Source: Cryptosporidium bovis (taxonomy: Eukaryota > Apicomplexa > Conoidasida > Eucoccidiorida > Cryptosporidiidae). From it: a stretch of DNA of 64,000 nt. Within the stretch, counting starts at the first letter, position 1. Every line of letters begins with the position of its first letter. The stretch is taken from assembly GCA_009768925.2 (NCBI GenBank), contig VHIT02000012.1:124001-188000 (forward strand), read 5' to 3'. The position numbers and the translations under genes are program-made. The notes under the pieces were generated by a model, which was not told the DNA's origin, made no database searches, and worked only from the letters and a program-made list of their open reading frames with translations. Of the stretch, positions 10,706-20,322 are shown one piece after another.

Positions 10706-11622
10706 CTTTGTGAATTAGGCGTATCTGACACTATTATTCCCGTTCGATGACAAACAGGTATTTGTAATATGTAGGGAAACCTAGATGTTTCTTCTTTAGT
10801 ATTTTTCCCCACTATATTATTACGGAATGACTCCATGGTTAGTGTATTATAGCAGCACACTAAGGTAAATTTATAGCAATGTAAATTAGTATAATATTTT
10901 GCTGGTCAAAGTAAGAAAATCATAAATGTGGATTTTAATTTGATCCAGTTATTTATCATATATTCTATTTCTTAAAGATTAAAGTGATATTTTGGTATTG
11001 TTCTACTTGGAAATGAACTGTTTCGTTCACACTTATATATTGGAGGAGAAATAACACAAAATGGAACTTATTTGTCTAATGTAAAGACCTTGTCCTCCCA
11101 ACTTCCAAGTAGAACCATAAATATATGTCGCTAATTACCCTCATTTCATTACTTATTAAATGTGGATAACAATAACTCTCGGACTTGCAGTTTTTTTATC
11201 CTCCTTTTTCCATGTTTTTCAAATAATATATATTTATTTACAGCAAAATGTCTTTGTGGACATTGACGTAAAACCATATATTTTTTTTAAGTAAAAAATT
11301 CCAGTTTTAATTAATGCAGGGTCCGTGTGCAGAATTACTTTTTTAATTGAAAATGAAAGTCAAGTAGATTTATATATTTGTGGGAAAGTATATTTGCATG
11401 TTATTTGTAATATAATTAACAATTAAACATAATAACACTCATTTTTAATAAGATATCCAATACTTGTATCAAATTTACATAAATATATGCTATTATAACA
11501 TAGAAGAATTCGGCGTATTTAGACTTTCTAAGTTGTACTACTAACTAGACAAAAAAAAGTAAATAAACATTATATTACTAAAACAATTTTAAATCTTTAA
11601 AGTATAAGATAAAAAAACCAAA
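10706..11622. other. Intergenic region W2 gene / SSNA1
   Basis: AT-rich, between two plus-strand genes. It contains a long-arm inverted repeat at 11000-11115 (separate entry). No GGCGCC or TGCATGCA site seen. Confidence 0.55.
11000..11115. repeat. 13-base perfect inverted repeat with nested stem
   Basis: GTTCTACTTGGAA (11000-11012) is exactly complementary to TTCCAAGTAGAAC (11103-11115), 90 bases apart. Just inside, GGAGGA (about 11042) can pair with TCCTCC (about 11093). A transcript would fold into a long two-tier hairpin. It could be a structured non-coding RNA or a 3' UTR/5' UTR element; which is unknown. Confidence 0.55.
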
Positions 11623-11955
11623 ATGTCAACGGATCCAAACGCTATGCTCAACTACAATGCTGAGCTTGTAAAATGCCTAGAAGAACTTAAGGAAAAAAGA
11701 GACGAAGTCAACAGGCAAATAAAAAGGGAGGAAGAGGACAAATCAAAAATACAGAGGGAGCTTGGCATATTAAATGAAAGATTAAAAAGGGTTTCCGAGA
11801 GTTTACAAAGAAAAACCATTGCTAGAGCAGAATACGACAAAACTATACAAGAAATAGAAGGTGCTTACACCAAAATATTAGAATCTTCTCAAACACTCTT
11901 ACATGTATTAAAAAGAGAATCAGTTAATTTATCAAACCCAAAAAAAAGAGTATAA
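11623..11955 (+). CDS. SSNA1: SSNA1/DIP13 coiled-coil protein
   Basis: A 110-residue single coiled coil clearly homologous to SSNA1 (NA14; DIP13 in Chlamydomonas), a fibril-forming microtubule-binding protein of basal bodies, axonemes and centrosomes. Key matches are LNYNAELVKCLEELKEKRDE at the N-terminus, ...RKTIARAEYDKTIQEIE in the middle, and AYTKILESSQTLLHVLKRE near the end. The basic tail PKKRV is lineage-specific. Length is close to the human 119. In an apicomplexan without flagellated stages it probably acts at the centriole or apical microtubule organising region (inference). It converges on the alcohol dehydrogenase paralogue. Confidence 0.93.
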   Translation: MSTDPNAMLNYNAELVKCLEELKEKRDEVNRQIKREEEDKSKIQRELGILNERLKRVSESLQRKTIARAEYDKTIQEIEGAYTKILESSQTLLHVLKRESVNLSNPKKRV

Positions 11956-12289
11956 AATATATATCGTTTATTTATTCAATGTTTATCGTTACTTTCCACC
12001 TATTACTCCCAATAAATTTGTATACATTTAATTCTCATTTTTTTTATTTTTATCATAATCGATCCATAGCCACCTTTTATTTGCCAGTTTTTCTTATAAT
12101 ATCCACTTTGATTGTTTTATAAATGATAAGTTCAGTTTTCTTATTTTCTATTTTATTTTGCATCATCTTAGTAATATTGTAATTCTATATATATTTTTAA
12201 TTGTTATAGGTAAAAATGGGTTGATTAGACTATATATTTTTAAAGTTACAGAGATAGCTATAGTCATTTATTTGTGCATGACTCATATC
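11956..12289. other. Convergent intergenic region SSNA1 / ADH-like
   Basis: 334 AT-rich bases between two 3' ends; nothing recognisable apart from T-runs suited to 3' processing. Confidence 0.5.
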
Positions 12290-13660
12290 TTAATTTAAAT
12301 TAAAATGTCCATACCAAATATCTATAAACAATTCACTTAATTGCTTTTGATCAATATTAACGGGATTGTTCAATATAGAATAATCATTTATTGAGCGTGT
12401 AACCATTCTATTTATACTGTTCTCGTAATTTGACAAGTTAATATTTGATATTATATCATTTTTGTTCTTTCCTATTATTTGAATTGAATTTAAATTACTA
12501 CTTTCACCTTTAATAGAATCGAACCAGCCATTCTCATGATAATAAAGTAGTGAACTACCAATTTCTGATAGTGATCTTGGCAAATGAAGAACATTTAGTA
12601 TACTATCCAATTCGTTCATAAACATATTTATCTTTTCCTCATCAGTATCATTTTCATTACACACACCAAGTTTATATGATAATTCCGAGATTCTATTCCT
12701 TGTTTCAGTGCTATTTTTTAAATTAAAACCAACCACATGTTTTATTACCACACTATCTATTAGGCCATGTGGAATTGCAAATACTTCTGATATACTCCTT
12801 GTTATAACAGTACCAAGTCCATAATCTGTAGCAGATATAGCCATTCCAGCTATGCAAGATGACTTGTGTATATACTTTAATAATTCAACATCTCTATCTA
12901 CTATAGACTTTTTTAAATATTTAAATAATATCGACATTGATTCATTAGATAAACATTTTGAGTATGTATTTGATAATTTACTTATATATGACTCAATTCC
13001 ATGCAATAATGCCCTCATTCCAGTTATTGATGCTATGAATAACGGCATTTTTGATATGAAATTTGAGTCTATTATGGCTATATCCGGTAATAATGCTATT
13101 CCAGATACAACTACCTGTTTTCCATCACTATTTCTCATTACTGCCGTTGGTGTTACCTCACATCCTGAACCACATGTTGTTGGTATACATAGCAATTTTT
13201 TTATTAAACTTCCCCTATTATGCAACGACTGTCTTCTTGCTCTTTTATTGTTGTTATTGTTATTTGTGCTATCATTATCTCCAAAATCGGTGCTGTTACA
13301 ACTATAATCTCTTGCTGTTGCCAATGAACGTAGTGTTGTGCTTGGATCCTCATACAACACTCTCACTACCTTCGATATGTCCATGCAATGTCCGCCTCCT
13401 AAACCAATTATACAATCTGGTTTGAACGATTTCATTTGCCCTAATATATTACTTAATGCATTACCATCAGATTCACATAATGATGATATTTCAGCATTTA
13501 TGCATTTTTTTGACAAATACTCGCATATTTTAATCGCCTCATTTCTCAATGGTAATGAAAATATTATTATCGTTCTTTTCACCCCTGAATCAACCAGGTC
13601 AACTATAACCTCTCTAAAACAGTCATCATTAAAGTATATTACGGGTGTTAGTATCAGCAT
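12290..13660 (-). CDS. Iron-type alcohol dehydrogenase paralogue, probably inactive
   Basis: A 456-residue homologue of only the C-terminal (iron-ADH) half of AdhE. It starts exactly at the domain boundary (PVIYFNDD versus SAIYFNRG in AdhE). Rossmann-region signature GLGGGHCMD has His91 where AdhE has GGGSPMD. Metal-ligand positions are partly lost. The Asp of GLDALTH is Arg216 (GMRALLH); His220 is kept; the His 14 residues before IPHG is Thr284; His298 is kept. Thus two of four ligands are gone. Asn-rich insertions (near residue 128-140) interrupt it. The frame is intact, so this is a pseudoenzyme candidate rather than a pseudogene. Full AdhE lies 2 kb upstream on the same strand, suggesting partial duplication. 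Confidence 0.85.
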   Translation of the reverse strand: MLILTPVIYFNDDCFREVIVDLVDSGVKRTIIIFSLPLRNEAIKICEYLSKKCINAEISSLCESDGNALSNILGQMKSFKPDCIIGLGGGHCMDISKVVRVLYEDPSTTLRSLATARDYSCNSTDFGDNDSTNNNNNNKRARRQSLHNRGSLIKKLLCIPTTCGSGCEVTPTAVMRNSDGKQVVVSGIALLPDIAIIDSNFISKMPLFIASITGMRALLHGIESYISKLSNTYSKCLSNESMSILFKYLKKSIVDRDVELLKYIHKSSCIAGMAISATDYGLGTVITRSISEVFAIPHGLIDSVVIKHVVGFNLKNSTETRNRISELSYKLGVCNENDTDEEKINMFMNELDSILNVLHLPRSLSEIGSSLLYYHENGWFDSIKGESSNLNSIQIIGKNKNDIISNINLSNYENSINRMVTRSINDYSILNNPVNIDQKQLSELFIDIWYGHFNLN

Positions 13661-13964
13661 TCTTATCTCAAATACTTATTTTTTTATTTATTAATTTATA
13701 TACAAGATTATACTCAATTTACTTCAATTCTTTCCCATAAAATTAGTGTTTCTGCATTATTTTATTCTTTCATATATACACCAATTTAAACAATACCAAC
13801 ACCTTCTATTTTTACCATCACCTAACTCTTTTTTAAGTGTTATTTGTTATTATTTCAATATTATTCTGACTTTTTACCCTTTTCTTAAAATTACACCAAA
13901 AAACAAACAAAAATATGTTGTACTCATCATCAACACTTGTTTATACAACTGCAAACATTTATTA

Positions 13965-13976
13965 TGCATGCATGCA
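13965..13976. promoter_or_regulatory. TGCATGCATGCA element
   Basis: Overlapping TGCATGCA sites in the promoter region shared by the ADH-like gene and the membrane protein gene; this is the AP2 target sequence known in Apicomplexa. AGCGCC follows 50 bases downstream. Confidence 0.5.
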
Positions 13977-14148
13977 TTTGTCCATTACGTGTTTTATTTG
14001 TTTCCCAAATCAATTACCGGCGAAAGCGCCATTTTTCTTTTTAAAAAAAAATTAGTAAAAAAAATGTTTAATATATACTATTTAATAGTTTTTTATCTAT
14101 ACAATAATAAATTAAACAACATTTGTTTTGCCATGTGTATACTTGAAT

Positions 14149-14176
14149 ATTTTTATTGAATAAATTCAATAAAAAT
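14149..14176. repeat. Perfect 12-base inverted repeat with 4-base loop
   Basis: ATTTTTATTGAA (14149-14160), TAAA loop, TTCAATAAAAAT (14165-14176). It lies 105 bases before the membrane protein start. It may be a promoter palindrome or 5' UTR hairpin; AT-rich composition makes chance more likely than usual. Confidence 0.45.
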
Positions 14177-14280
14177 CATCATCGATATTATTCTTACAAA
14201 AAAGAAAGAAAAAGAGTAGTACTTTCTCTAAGTGATTTTCATTTATTTACCCCAAATGCCAACCTTGATTTAGGGTCCGT

Positions 14281-15354
14281 ATGATTACATTTGTCGAGTT
14301 ATTATCTGGAGTTTTCTCTACATATTTCTTTATATTTACAAAATGGTCTACTTTCTACAAATATATTGGACTCTTGATTTTTGAAGCTTTTTCTTGTATT
14401 GCTCTTGTAGTACTACTTATTGCTGAAGCCAAAGTTAAAAATGAACCTTTAATTTCTACTGTTGCAGTCGTATTCTACTCACTTATTATTGGAGTTATTG
14501 GTGCAATCGCCATATTCATATTGTCTTTTTTCTTTGGAGCATTTATATTTGATTGTGGTACTTTATTCTTTTCCTCCTTGTTTGCTTTTACTATTTTTAA
14601 AACGTGTATTTTTACTGGATATACTAATATTATTCCTTTACTAATTAACAGGTAAGTTTAATATTAATGACAAAGCATTACTATTACAGTCTTCAAATAT
14701 TGTATTCTCTAAAACATTGCTACTAGTATTCATTAATTAAATTAAAAAAGAATAAATAAAACGAATTTTGTGGATTATTTTTTTTATATCCTTGTGATAT
14801 TTAATATATTTTCCCAAATGATTAAATCGGTTTATGGGGTTTAGATGAAATGTAGTTTATTTCAAACAATAAATTACATACATATTTAGTGATTACCTTT
14901 ATAATTGATACTTATGATGGGATTAAAAAATATATATAATCCACTTTAATAAAAAAAATAGGCACTGCGAGGAAAAACGAAAGTCACGTTGATTAAAATT
15001 GAATTATTTTAGTCACTACTATTCGTAATTCGCAACTAAATAATTATCATCTCATAAAATCGAACTGAATACAATATTTACTTTTCGTCAGCAATATTTC
15101 TCACTATTTTTTTCAGTTACTTGGTTCCAAATTGTGGTAAAATCGCTCCTTTATATTATACATTATTATTTTCTTACTTCTCTTCTTTTTCTGTTGTTTT
15201 AGAAGTCGAATCTGATCTATTTAAATGGCCAAATTTCGTTGTTTCTGCTGCATTAATAGGAAGACTTATTGGCATTGCATATAAATTAGCCAAAGAATAT
15301 AGATTTAAAGATAACATTACCAAGTCATCAATGTTTTTAAAGAAAAATAATTAA
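14281..15354 (+). CDS. Multipass membrane protein of unknown function (two exons)
   Basis: Exons 14281-14651 and 15117-15354 give 202 residues. The donor AACAG|GTAAGT at 14651/14652 and the acceptor TTTTTTTCAG ending at 15116 join in frame to read LLIN-S-YLVPNCGK. Both exons encode hydrophobic segments: about 1-20, 28-46, 58-80, 82-102 in exon 1 and about 132-150 and 165-180 in exon 2. The C-terminus is polar with Lys residues and likely cytosolic. I recognise no family. It sits inside the interval separating AdhE from its ADH paralogue, on the opposite strand. The splice model rests on consensus sites and frame continuity. Confidence 0.65.
14652..15116 (+). other. 465-base intron of the membrane protein gene
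   Basis: GTAAGT...polyT-CAG boundaries with stops in the retained frame immediately after the donor. AT-rich, no other element seen. Confidence 0.6.
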
Positions 15355-15709
15355 TTTTTTCATTTTTATTTGTTTCAGTTTATAATTTCATCTTATTTTT
15401 CACATGTTTATTTTCCTTACTACCACATCTATTTTGAAATGGTTGAATTATCATTGCAAGTTTCATACATAAATTTTTATTTTATGGTACTGAATAAATT
15501 CTTTTATTTACTTCTTGTCTTTAAATCTTACTTTTATAGTTATTAGAATACACTAATCAATGCCAAAAAAACCATTTTGATAAACTGTTAAGTTTATTTT
15601 TTATGAATATTCTGTTACTTTTAGACATTTTACTTTAAATTTCTTGGGAAAAAATTACTCAAATATTTTATTCAACTTGAATTATCAACATATATGTCCC
15701 ACCTATGTA
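15355..15709. other. Convergent intergenic region membrane protein / AdhE
   Basis: 355 AT-rich bases between 3' ends; nothing recognisable. Confidence 0.5.
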
Positions 15710-18517
15710 TTAGTCTTGTGGATATCTTACATAACCATTGTAAGCATCTATATACAATTGTCTTATTTCGGACAATAATGGAAATCTTGGATTTGCACCA
15801 ACACATTGATCATCCAAAGCTTGAAGACTCATTGAATCTAATCTTGACATATAGAAGTCTTCTTCTATTCCATGGTCTTTAACTGATAATGGAACATTTA
15901 ATGTCTTTTTTAAATTCTGAATATTATTAACAAGTATTCTTATATTTTTACTCTCTTGATCTAGTCCTGATTCAAAAGATAAATTATTATCTGCTTTTAA
16001 ATCAAGAATGTCAACCAACTGTGCGTATCTACATTTTGCTATTGGATATTTATATTGTGATAAAATCGCTTGCTTTGTTGGTTTATTTGATGCATTATAT
16101 GCTATTATATGTGGTAATAATATTGCATTTGCTATACCATGTGGAATATGCATTTGAGCACCAAGCTGGTGAGCCAATGCATGACAAATTCCAAGAAAGG
16201 CATTTGAAAATGCCATTCCTGCTATAGAAGATGCATTGTGAATTGCTTCTCTTGCACAAGTATCAGAATTTAGGACAGAATTTGGTAAATGTTCAAATAT
16301 TAACCTCATTGCTTGAATACATAAACCATCGGTATATTCACTTGCATATGTCGCTACATATGCTTCAAGAGCATGTGTAAGTGCATCTAATCCAGTAGCT
16401 GATGCTAAAAATTTTGGCATTGATAAAACAAAATTAGCATCAACGATTGCCATATCTGGAGTCAATTTGTAAGATGCTAATGGGTACTTAATACCTGTTT
16501 TATTATCTGTTATAACTGCAAATGGTGTCATTTCTGCACCTGTACCAGATGTTGTTGGTATACACACAAATTTACGTATTTTGCCACCAACTGGTGGTAA
16601 TTTAACAATTCTTTTTCTTATATCCATAAATCTTGTTACCACTTCTTCCCATTTAATTGATGGATGTTCATACATCAACCTCACTAATTTTGAAGCATCC
16701 ATTGGTGAACCACCACCAAAGCCTATTAAACAATCTGGTTTACTAAGATTTAATCTTTTGACAATATCTTTAACAGTGTCTACATCTGGTTCTGGTGGTA
16801 CTTCTGCATACATTTCGGAAGAAATACCAACTGATTTGAGCCCTTGAACAAGTATTTCTACAAAACCAAGATCTACCATTACGCGATCTGTAATTATAAA
16901 TGCTTTTTGCAAATTAACTTCCTTCAAATCTTGTAAAGCCTCTTGCAAACAACCTCTATTGAAGTATATTGCAGATGGGACTTTAAACCATGATATATGA
17001 TCCCTTCTTTGTATTATTTGCTTATAATTAAGTAAATGTTTTACACCTATTCCCTCAGCAGTTGAAGTATGACCCCATGATCCACATCCAAGTGTTAATG
17101 ATGGTGTCTGACGGAAATTAAACATTTCTCCCATTGCACCATGAGCTGCTGGCATGCATACAAGTACCCTTCCCGTTGGCATATTTTTCTGATATTCTGA
17201 TATTCTTTTTTTCCCTTCGCTTGAATTCGGGTCTGTGTATATGCATGATGTGTGTCCTAAACCACCAAACTCAACCAATGATTTTGCTTTATTTACACCA
17301 TCTTCAAAATCTAAAGCTCTTATTATTCCCAATACTGGACATAATTTTTCGTTTGATAATTTTTCATTTAATCCTATCTCTTGTATTTCCGCTAGCAATA
17401 TTATTGTATCATCAGGTACATCAATTGATGCCAATTTAGCTATTTCTAATGCACTTATACCTACTGTATTTGGGTTCATATTACCATTATCATCTATCAA
17501 TAAATCACCCAATCTTTTGATCTCATCTTTTGATGATACTACATGTACTCCCCTATTTCTAAATTCTGTAACCAAATTATTATATACAGAATCTAATACC
17601 ACCAAACATTGCTCTGAAGCACATATTAAACTATTGTCGAAGGACTTTGATAATATTATTGAATTTACTGCCATTTTTATATCTGCAAATTCATCTATTA
17701 ATACCGGAGAATTTCCTGCACCACCACCCAATGCAGGTTTGCCACAAGAGTATGCTGCTTTAACTAATGCAACTGACCCTGTTGCTAATATTGCTGATAC
17801 AGCATTGTGGTTCATTAGCACATTGCATAATGAAATACTTGCAACATCGATCCATCCTATACAATCTTTTGGTGCGCCTGCTTCTATTGCAGCATCTCTA
17901 ATTATCATAGCTGCTTTTATTGAGCTCCTCGCTGTTCTTGGATGTGGTGAAAATACTATACAATTTCTTGTTTTTAATGAAATTAGAGATTTAAAAATTG
18001 TTGTTGATGTAGGATTTGTACATGGTGAAATACCTGCTAATATGCCAAGTGGTTCAGCAACCACTTCAATTCCACCAAATTCATCATGTTCAATAACACC
18101 AACTGTTTTTGTATCTCTATATTTGCTGTAAATATTCTCAGAAGCAAAATGATTCTTAATTATTTTATCTTCCAATAACCCCATTTTACCGTCTTCTAAA
18201 GCCATCACAGCAAGTTCATATCTTGCATGGTTTGCTGCCAATGAAGCCCTTTGAAATATATGATCCACCTGCTCTTGTGACAATTTCAAAAACTCTTCTT
18301 GTGCAACTTTAACCTTTATTTTTTTTAATAATGTTTATTTATTAATTAATTATTTTCAATAATAATAGTGAAAATTTAACAAATATTTTAGTTAACAAAA
18401 AATTTTTTTCATTTACTTATATTATTAACCTACCCTCTCAAGCAATTCATTCAATGAATCAACTGAATCTACAAGCTTCCCAATACTTTGAGTTATTTCC
18501 GGAACATATGTACTCAT
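15710..18517 (-). CDS. adhE: Bifunctional aldehyde/alcohol dehydrogenase AdhE (two exons)
   Basis: Exon 1 is 18434-18517 and exon 2 is 15710-18313 (minus strand), giving 895 residues. The 120-base intron starts GTAGGT and ends AAAG; the join LLER-VKVAQEEF restores the conserved AdhE N-terminus. The N-terminal half (to about 430) is a CoA-acylating acetaldehyde dehydrogenase with catalytic C259 in ICASEQ. The C-terminal half is an iron alcohol dehydrogenase with GGGSPMD and intact metal ligands D671, H675 (GLDALTH), H739 and H753 (IPHG). It turns acetyl-CoA into ethanol while reoxidising NADH, the fermentative end of glycolysis in this mitosome-bearing lineage. Bacterial-type fusion enzyme; lateral origin is established opinion for the family. 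Length is typical. Confidence 0.95.
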
Positions 18518-19188
18518 TTTCTCTTGTTAATATCAAAAAAAGCTATCCTTAAATAATTAATGTATTAACCTTTATTTTATTGGTGCCTTTTATCAATTTT
18601 ATTTTTAACTACTTTTATTCAATTTGTAATTCCTTGTGGTCATCTAAATGCAAAATTGTTAAAATACATGCAATCCTCGTATTTTAGTAGAAAACTTACG
18701 TGTCAAATTTTTTTACCCAATTTTTATGTTACTATATTAAGTCAAACACTCGAATAAATTACATTTTTTTGTGTTTTTGCAACAAAACATTCTTTTATTG
18801 CACAATTTTACAATCATTAATGACAAAAAACTTTTAGATTAACATGTTTCAAGTTTAATTTGCATTTAAATATGTTTTTATAATAAAACAATGTCAAGCT
18901 TTACATGCGAATTTTCCCACGTCATTTTTTGCCTATACGCCCCACGGCAATCACCGGTATAATGATAATTAATTTAATTATCTATAAAAAAATATGGCGG
19001 TGCTGCATTTTGACTCGAGTTTATTAATTAGAAAAAGTTAAAATATTGATTTATTTAGGGCAATATATGACAATAACTTTTTGGTTAAATTTTTTTGAGT
19101 TAAGTTTACCTCCTCTATTAAACAGTACGCTAATTCGTTGAATTGATCATCTATCGATTTATGTTAAAAATTACACAACTTTGAATAA
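18518..19188. other. Divergent intergenic region AdhE / UBA3-like
   Basis: 671 bases. A GC-richer patch at 18905-18960 (CCCACG, CGCCCCACGGC, ACCGGT) is the likely shared promoter core; no exact GGCGCC. Confidence 0.5.
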
Positions 19189-20142
19189 ATGAAAGGGTGC
19201 AAAATATTACTGGTAGGTGTTGGTGGACTTGGAAGCGAAATTCTAAAATGTTTATTATTTTCTGGATTTAAAAGAATAGACATTGTTGACCACGACGTGG
19301 TAGAGATTTCAAATTTACCCAGACAAATTTTTTACAAGAAGTGTGATATAGGTAACTCAAAAGTATTGGTTATGGCAAAAAATGTGAAAGAACTGTTTAA
19401 ATATGACAAGGAGTTAGAAATAAGGCCATTTAACGGTGAAATTGAGGAGTTAATTAAAAACTCTAGTATCAACTTGAACGAATACGATTTTATATTGTCT
19501 GGTTTGGATAATATACAAGGAAGAAGAGTATTAAATGCTTTTTTATTTCAAAATACGAAAAATGAATGTGATAAGAGGAATAGAAAGGCACAAATATTTA
19601 TAGAGAGTGGTACGGAAGGCTTAAATGGACACACAAGAGTTATAATTCCAAATTATACCTCTTGTTACGAGTGTACATTGAATTTGAATACAGATGAGAT
19701 AAATTATCCTCTCTGTGAAATAAAAGAGTTTCCAAGAACGCCACTTCACTGCATATCGTATGCTATTTTTTTATACGAACAACAAATTGAAGATGAAGCA
19801 GAATTGAGTAAAAATGTGAATAGAACAGAAAAAATATCAAAAATATACAACATTGCCTCAAATCACGCAAATTCTTTTGGAATTAAAGGTGTTACTATTG
19901 ATCTAACAAAGCGAATTGTAGGTTCAATAGTTCCGACTCCTCATTCAACCAACACAATTATTGCCTCTTATGTTGTTTCCAAATTAATTAAAATAATTTC
20001 ATCTTTAACGAACGATGATAGGAAAAGTGCATATTTTTCAAACGATTTTACAAATTACTTTCTTTATTATGGTGAATCAGGCATTTATTGTTCCCCAGTC
20101 AAATTGGATAAGGAGCAAGACTGCATTTTTTGCTCCGCATAA
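19189..20142 (+). CDS. UBA3-like E1 activating subunit lacking the ubiquitin-fold domain
   Basis: A 317-residue E1 adenylation/catalytic-cysteine protein closest to UBA3, the catalytic subunit of the NEDD8-activating enzyme. The nucleotide loop is GVGGLGSE (10-17), followed by VDHDVVEISNLPRQ. Zinc ligands are C159/C162 (CYEC) and C312/C315 (DCIFC). The catalytic cysteine is probably C176 in YPLCEIKEFPRTPLHC, where most E1s read CT. The motif GIKGVTIDLTK...IVPTPHSTN matches UBA3. The protein stops directly after the second zinc pair. Only 180 bases remain before the next gene, too few for the usual C-terminal UFD that docks the E2. UBA2 (SUMO) is the alternative. Confidence 0.8.
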   Translation: MKGCKILLVGVGGLGSEILKCLLFSGFKRIDIVDHDVVEISNLPRQIFYKKCDIGNSKVLVMAKNVKELFKYDKELEIRPFNGEIEELIKNSSINLNEYDFILSGLDNIQGRRVLNAFLFQNTKNECDKRNRKAQIFIESGTEGLNGHTRVIIPNYTSCYECTLNLNTDEINYPLCEIKEFPRTPLHCISYAIFLYEQQIEDEAELSKNVNRTEKISKIYNIASNHANSFGIKGVTIDLTKRIVGSIVPTPHSTNTIIASYVVSKLIKIISSLTNDDRKSAYFSNDFTNYFLYYGESGIYCSPVKLDKEQDCIFCSA

Positions 20143-20322
20143 AAGGTTGAATATTTGGAATCAACTGTTAATATCTAAACATTCATTATTATATCGCTAA
20201 TTTTATATTAATAAGTATCAATTTGAGAGGTTTTTCAATAAAATATTTAGTTACAATGAATCAATAAAATAAAAAGATAATTATAAATGTAATCAAACTA
20301 TTAAATATTCTAATAGTCAGAA

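Larger units (their letters stand above)
13661..14280. other. Divergent intergenic region ADH-like / membrane protein
   Basis: 620 bases, T-rich. It contains TGCATGCATGCA (13965-13976), AGCGCC (14025-14030) and a 12-base-arm hairpin (14149-14176). A 137-codon forward frame here encodes only Phe/Tyr/Ile-rich sequence as expected from T-rich DNA, and is not called. Confidence 0.55.

Noticed and set aside
12290-13660. Calling the ADH paralogue a pseudogene
   Set aside because: No stop or frameshift is present and fold-level motifs persist, so a pseudoenzyme fits better than a broken gene.
13746-14159. Forward 137-codon hydrophobic frame
   Set aside because: T-rich promoter DNA gives Phe/Tyr/Leu/Ile codons by composition; it covers the AP2-like site and ends in the hairpin.
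17235-18131. Long forward open frame of 298 codons opposite AdhE
   Set aside because: It is antisense to the conserved acetaldehyde dehydrogenase half, begins inside it and has no family resemblance; it is a codon-bias shadow.
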